From NCBI GenBank assembly GCA_009775265.1, contig VSPG01000014.1, positions 1 through 45,657 on the forward strand: a stretch of DNA of 45,657 bases. Reading direction: 5' to 3'. This DNA is from Muribaculaceae bacterium (GTDB lineage: Bacteria > Bacteroidota > Bacteroidia > Bacteroidales > Muribaculaceae). Each line of letters starts with the position of its first letter. Position 1 is the stretch's first letter. Under the pieces are notes generated by a model. That model saw only the letters and a program-made list of their open reading frames with translations, was not told where the DNA came from and did no database searches. The position numbers and the translations under genes are program-made. This document shows, piece by piece, positions 43,161-45,657 of this stretch.

Positions 43161-43191
43161 CAAAATTAACAACAAAATAGACGCTGGCAAG
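43161..43191 (-). promoter_or_regulatory. Promoter of the NagB/PIG-L fusion gene
   Basis: On the minus strand, CTTG (43188-43191), a 19-bp spacer and TAATTTTG (43161-43168) form a near-consensus promoter 21 bp before the start codon. Confidence 0.65.
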
Positions 43192-43281
43192 TTGATTTTA
43201 CAAATTTTATGTATTATAAACAATAATTTAATATAATCAAGCCGACTACATAAAAACGAACATGACATATATTAAATGAAT

Positions 43282-43305
43282 AGCCGCGCCATTAAAGGCG
43301 CGGCT
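43282..43305 (-). terminator. Probable terminator of the nagB-DUF1460 operon
   Basis: AGCCGCGCC (43282-43290) pairs perfectly with GGCGCGGCT (43297-43305) across a 6-nt loop. The minus-strand tail (ATTCATTTAAT) is only moderately U-rich. Repeat copy 2 lies between it and the operon. Confidence 0.55.
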
Positions 43306-43320
43306 TCCGATGAGTCTCTT

Positions 43321-43428
43321 AGAGGTTGTTTAATAATGCTTGTTAACGACAGGGTGCCTTTGCTACAGGAATAAATCCGTCTGAAAAATTTCGGCCCTGT
43401 CATTAACAAGCATTATTAAACAACCTCT
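43321..43428. repeat. Dispersed repeat, copy 2 (fold-back form)
   Basis: Two 34-bp arms (43321-43354 and 43395-43428) are inverted copies with one mismatch (C at 43347), separated by 40 bp. The RNA or single strand would fold into a long hairpin. The right arm plus centre (43357-43428) matches the reverse complement of copy 3 (45513-45584) at 70 of 72 positions by eye. The arm sequence is also found as copy 1 at 119-152. It starts 7 bp after the DUF1460 stop (on the minus strand). No open reading frame or transposase is associated. It may be a MITE- or REP-like element; the family is not known to me. Confidence 0.85.
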
Positions 43429-43435
43429 TAACATA

Positions 43436-44302
43436 TCACTCCTTAAGTCTGAACACGCGTATGCCCAACAACGAGGGGTTGCGTTTCATGAAATCGTCCA
43501 ACGGGATGCCGCTCAGCTCCACTTTGCCCGACGACGAGGAGGCATGCAGCAGATGCGGCACACCAGCGCCGTCTTTCACCACTATGCCCATATGCGTGAC
43601 GTCAAGATTGTTTTTCTTAGTGACAAGAGCCACGACATCGCCCGTGCGCAATGCCGCCTGCACATCGTTTTTCTGCAAGTCCACAGTTCGTACGCATGGA
43701 AAACGATGGTTGCGATAGCCCGACTCCACTTCCTTGATACGCGCGTACGTGGCAGAATCGGCCAAGGCCGGATACGCCTCCCTGTGGCTGCTCATGAAAT
43801 CGATGCTGCGCACCACATGGCGGCAATGAGGCAGGCGGTCGGTCACGTCCACAAGATTGCCGCGGTGAATATTGTCAAGCGCCCAGTCGCATATATAGTG
43901 CAGACGCGAGCCGTAGCCGTCCATCACCCCTCCACGGTAGCGTATACGCTCGAGGTTGTACACGAAGTCGCGCCACGACGAGCGCCGCTCTGCAGCCGTA
44001 TAGCTCAACGCGAGAGCCGTTTCCACAAATGTGGTGCAGTCAAGCGAGTCGAGCCTTACTGTGAGCATCTCATTCTCTCCTTCAAGAGTATGGGCCTGAT
44101 AAGGCACACCGATAAAACCGCGCGCTATATGGGCTGTACGTTCCTGCGGCGAAGCGAAACCGCGCGCCACGGCGTCAATGAGTATGGCATTGATTCGAGT
44201 GGTGTCGGACGACTCGTTGCCGAAGCGCAACGACGGCGGCAATGCTGCAAATGCAGTTGCCGCCATTAATGCCGTCGCTACAGTCAGGGTCTTGCGTCCC
44301 AC
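43436..44302 (-). CDS. DUF1460 amidase-like exported protein
   Basis: This 288-residue protein belongs to the DUF1460 family (NlpC/P60-related papain-like fold), whose members are likely N-acetylmuramyl-L-alanine amidases or peptidoglycan-processing enzymes. A signal peptide (GRKTLTVATALMAATAFAA) starts from the GTG at 44302; the next ATG would cut it off. The catalytic cysteine C89 is in LDCTTFVET, and the histidine is in DVTHMGIVV. The gene starts 4 bp after nagB, so cell-wall amino-sugar release and deamination may be coupled; this is inference from the operon. Repeat copy 2 follows directly. Confidence 0.88.
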   Translation of the reverse strand: MGRKTLTVATALMAATAFAALPPSLRFGNESSDTTRINAILIDAVARGFASPQERTAHIARGFIGVPYQAHTLEGENEMLTVRLDSLDCTTFVETALALSYTAAERRSSWRDFVYNLERIRYRGGVMDGYGSRLHYICDWALDNIHRGNLVDVTDRLPHCRHVVRSIDFMSSHREAYPALADSATYARIKEVESGYRNHRFPCVRTVDLQKNDVQAALRTGDVVALVTKKNNLDVTHMGIVVKDGAGVPHLLHASSSSGKVELSGIPLDDFMKRNPSLLGIRVFRLKE

Positions 44303-44306
44303 GTTT

Positions 44307-45116
44307 TCAAAGCTGTGTTTCGGGATTGAGGTTGGCTCCTTCTATATCTTTGAAATAACGGTAGGTGCCCACTTTGAGTTCTTCGCAAGCCGCATCGTCG
44401 GCCACTATTATGGCTTTGGGATGAAGCTGCAATGCCGAGATGGTCCACATCTGGGACACGCCGCCCTCTACGCCGTGGCGCAGCGCGCGAGCCTTGTTGT
44501 GGCCGTTGACGAGCAGAAGCACGCTGCGGGCGTCCATCACCGTGCCCACTCCCACGGTAAGCGCGGTTTTGGGCACAAGGCTTACATCGTTGTTGAAGAA
44601 GCGCGAGTTTGCTATGATGGTGTCATGCGTAAGCGTTTTCTGCCGTGTGCGCGATGTAAGCGACGATCCGGGCTCGTTGAACGCGATGTGGCCGTCAGGA
44701 CCGACGCCACCCATGAACAGTTCGATGCCGCCGTAGCTCTTGATTTTGGATTCAAAACGCTCGCATTCCGCAGCAACATCGGCAGCATTACCATCCAGGA
44801 TATTCACATTCTCGGGCAGGATGTCGATGTGGCTGAAGAAATTGTTCCACATAAAGGTGTGGTAGCTCTCGGAGTGGTCGCGCGGTATGCCGCAGTATTC
44901 ATCCATGTTGAATGTAACCACATGACGGAACGAAACCTTCCCCTCTTTGTTCAGCCGCACAAGGTTGCGGTAAAGACCCAGCGGCGACGAACCGGTGGGG
45001 CAGCCGAGCACGAAAGGACGCTCTGCTGTGGGCTTGTATTCATTGATTCGGGCGGCAACATAGTTTGCAGCCCAGAGCGACAGGCGCTCGTAGTCGGGTT
45101 GGATGATAAGACGCAT
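44307..45116 (-). CDS. nagB: Glucosamine-6-phosphate deaminase
   Basis: This enzyme converts glucosamine-6-phosphate to fructose-6-phosphate and ammonia in cytosolic amino-sugar catabolism. The 269-residue protein is very close to E. coli NagB, and the catalytic residues fall at the same numbers: D72 (FNMDEY), D141 and H143 (GPDGHIAFNEP), E148. The phosphate-binding GCPTGSSPLGLY and the R172-type loop (TLTHDTIIANSRFF) are also present, so it should be active and may be allosteric. It is the first gene of an operon with DUF1460. A 9+1+9 palindrome overlaps its -7 box (see 45185-45203). Confidence 0.97.
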   Translation of the reverse strand: MRLIIQPDYERLSLWAANYVAARINEYKPTAERPFVLGCPTGSSPLGLYRNLVRLNKEGKVSFRHVVTFNMDEYCGIPRDHSESYHTFMWNNFFSHIDILPENVNILDGNAADVAAECERFESKIKSYGGIELFMGGVGPDGHIAFNEPGSSLTSRTRQKTLTHDTIIANSRFFNNDVSLVPKTALTVGVGTVMDARSVLLLVNGHNKARALRHGVEGGVSQMWTISALQLHPKAIIVADDAACEELKVGTYRYFKDIEGANLNPETQL

Positions 45117-45144
45117 ACTTATATATAATAGGAAATGTAGGGTG

Positions 45145-45176
45145 GTGAATTATTCGGTCAGAGATGCTATTGCCCG
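45145..45176 (+). repeat. Degenerate copy of the candidate sRNA terminator region
   Basis: This 32-nt stretch (GTGAAT...GGTCAGAGATGC...ATTGCCCG) matches 45393-45423 with a few substitutions and one gap. Both contain GTGAAT followed by GGTYAGAGATGCWATTGCYCG. It lies in the nagB leader in the opposite orientation and does not form the terminator hairpin. Confidence 0.6.
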
Positions 45177-45184
45177 CAAGTGCT

Positions 45185-45203
45185 ACTTTGCGTGACGCAA
45201 AGT
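45185..45203. promoter_or_regulatory. Palindromic operator candidate at the nagB promoter
   Basis: ACTTTGCGT (45185-45193) and ACGCAAAGT (45195-45203) form a perfect 9-bp inverted repeat around a single G. It overlaps the minus-strand -7 box TAACTTTG (45198-45205). This position suits a repressor that blocks nagB transcription. The regulator is not in the window. Confidence 0.65.
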
Positions 45204-45205
45204 TA
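45198..45205 (-). promoter_or_regulatory. -7 box of the nagB operon
   Basis: On the minus strand TAACTTTG matches TAnnTTTG and is placed 82 bp upstream of the ATG at 45116. The nearest TTTG (45220-45223) is only 14 bp away, so a -33 box is uncertain. Confidence 0.5.
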
Positions 45206-45341
45206 ATAATTGTTTGGCACAAAAGATTACTTTTACAAGGCATTTTTGTATGGCCGGTCCACATAAATAGCGTCAGTTCTAAATTTATGTTTATAATTAT
45301 CAAAAAGTGCAAAAATATTTTTCCAATTCAAAATACGTACT
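45206..45341. other. AT-rich spacer between nagB and the candidate sRNA
   Basis: No gene is seen here; the stretch is strongly AT-rich. The only structure noticed is an 8-bp inverted repeat (ACATAAAT 45261-45268, ATTTATGT 45283-45290). It probably holds the upstream parts of the divergent promoters of nagB and the candidate small RNA. Confidence 0.5.
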
Positions 45342-45349
45342 TATCTTTG
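45342..45349 (+). promoter_or_regulatory. -7 box of the candidate small RNA
   Basis: TATCTTTG matches TAnnTTTG. A T-run (45318-45322) lies 19 bp upstream in place of TTTG. Transcription would begin near 45354-45358. Confidence 0.55.
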
Positions 45350-45355
45350 CATCGT

Positions 45356-45444
45356 GAATAAAGCATAGCAAAAAGCAATAGTATAACAATAAGTGAATCA
45401 TAGGTTAGAGATGCAATTGCTCGGGAGGGTGGTTGCATTTTTTT
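45356..45444 (+). ncRNA. Candidate small RNA, about 90 nt
   Basis: A -7 box at 45342-45349 and an intrinsic terminator at 45411-45444 bracket about 90 nt without a coding frame of useful length. The 5' part is A-rich (AAGCATAGC, AAAAGCAATAG) and the 3' part has GGTTAGAGATGC followed by the terminator. It could be a trans-acting RNA or a leader whose gene lies beyond the window, but the terminator and the repeat that follow argue for a free-standing RNA. I cannot assign an Rfam family; the Bacteroidales-1 and 6S-like families are worth testing. Confidence 0.5.
45411..45444 (+). terminator. Terminator of the candidate small RNA
   Basis: ATGCAA (45411-45416) pairs with TTGCAT (45433-45438), with G-rich sequence in the loop, and is followed by six to seven T residues (45438-45444). 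Confidence 0.7.
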
Positions 45445-45446
45445 GT

Positions 45447-45499
45447 AAACACACGACAAGAGCCGGAAGCATCATGCTTCCGGCTCTTGTCGTGTGTTT
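45447..45499. terminator. Long perfect hairpin, probable second terminator
   Basis: AAACACACGACAAGAGCCGG...AGC (45447-45470) pairs perfectly with 45476-45499 over 24 bp, leaving a 5-nt loop (ATCAT) and ending in TTT/TTTT. It is symmetric, with A-runs and T-runs on opposite sides, so it may stop transcription from either side. It is much longer than most terminators in the window. Confidence 0.65.
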
Positions 45500-45512
45500 T
45501 GGTTTGTGATTT

Positions 45513-45657
45513 AGAGGTCGTTTAATAATGCTTGTTAATGACAGGGCCGAAATTTTTCAGACGGATTTATTCCTGTGGCAAAGGAGCATAGCGGGCTATG
45601 CGACTGAAGCAAAGGGATAAAGACGCTCAAAATTTCGGATGCGTCGCTAATTCCATT
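45513..45657 (+). repeat. Dispersed repeat, copy 3 (longest, runs to the window edge)
   Basis: Bases 45513-45546 match the 34-bp arm with one change (C at 45519), and 45547-45584 continue the match to the centre of copy 2. After that it contains a small hairpin (GCATAGCGGGCTATGC, 45586-45601) and ends in AATTCCATT, the sequence also found at the inner edge of copy 1. It may continue past the window. No long reading frame is seen in the part present. Confidence 0.75.

Noticed and set aside
43321..43428. Complete insertion sequence
   Set aside because: There is no transposase, only about 108 bp, and no clear target-site duplication by eye. It was kept as a repeat.
43321..43428. Invertible promoter between the two arms of copy 2
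   Set aside because: The 40-bp centre has no TAnnTTTG box on either strand, and no invertase gene is nearby.
45117..45657. tRNA or rRNA gene at the right end
   Set aside because: No cloverleaf, T-loop or rRNA-like sequence could be found. The structure seen is hairpins and repeats.

Overview
The window looks like a chromosomal segment from a gut-type Bacteroidales, most like the Muribaculaceae/Bacteroidaceae. This is inferred from gene content and promoter style, not from a marker gene. The pointers are the DUF4290, DUF4923 and DUF4924 families, a heterodimeric methylmalonyl-CoA mutase, an archaeal/eukaryal-type ProRS, a long TrkH and a NagB/PIG-L fusion. At least eight genes are preceded by a Bacteroidetes-type TAnnTTTG -7 box, six of them with a TTG-containing -33 element about 18-20 bp upstream. 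No rRNA, tRNA, CRISPR array, transposase, phage gene or SusC/SusD pair was seen.

Layout. 1-210: end of an upstream transcription unit plus copy 1 of a dispersed repeat. 211-792: rubrerythrin. 854-3967 (minus): DUF4924 protein, LtaS-like phosphotransferase and PAP2 phosphatase. 4040-6211 (minus): HAD phosphatase, recR, GNAT, ridA. 6333-7874 (minus): GH51 arabinofuranosidase. 7989-8621: HD-domain protein. 8632-9960 (minus): TrpB2-like enzyme, divergent from an AraC regulator (10131-10952). 11023-18225 (plus): a surface protein with a gliding/T9SS-B type C-terminus, then a tight run of lytic transglycosylase, UvrA, DUF4290, RimM, a small acidic protein and an OmpA-like protein. 18330-19811: proS. 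19908-21306: polyprenyl-phosphate glycosyltransferase and an orphan UmuD. 21365-21805 (minus): PepSY-like lipoprotein. 21931-25920 (minus): mutA-mutB, divergent from a RelA/SpoT homologue and a lipoprotein (26080-29125). 29127-33606 (minus): FtsE, DUF4923, TrkH, TrkA and an exported protein. 33673-35436: ABC-F ATPase, overlapping tail to tail with a minus-strand operon (35374-38901) of GHL10 hydrolase, GT2, phosphoribosyltransferase and HAD hydrolase. 39003-41045 (minus): htpG. 41160-45116 (minus): NagB/PIG-L fusion, then nagB with a DUF1460 amidase-like protein. 45117-45657: intergenic, with a palindromic operator candidate, a candidate small RNA, a long hairpin and repeat copy 3.

Much of the window is housekeeping: translation, DNA repair, stringent response, potassium uptake, propionate metabolism and envelope upkeep. 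The least ordinary stretch is 43.1-45.66 kb. There the canonical nagB operon is bracketed by inverted copies of an unfamiliar 72-bp repeat, and a short promoter-to-terminator transcription unit lies beside it. Next door is a NagB-fold protein that has lost its deaminase residues and is fused to a PIG-L deacetylase. Other oddities are an exact 21-bp in-frame duplication at the metal site of the LtaS-like enzyme, an RSH protein with a destroyed HD motif, and a UmuD without UmuC.
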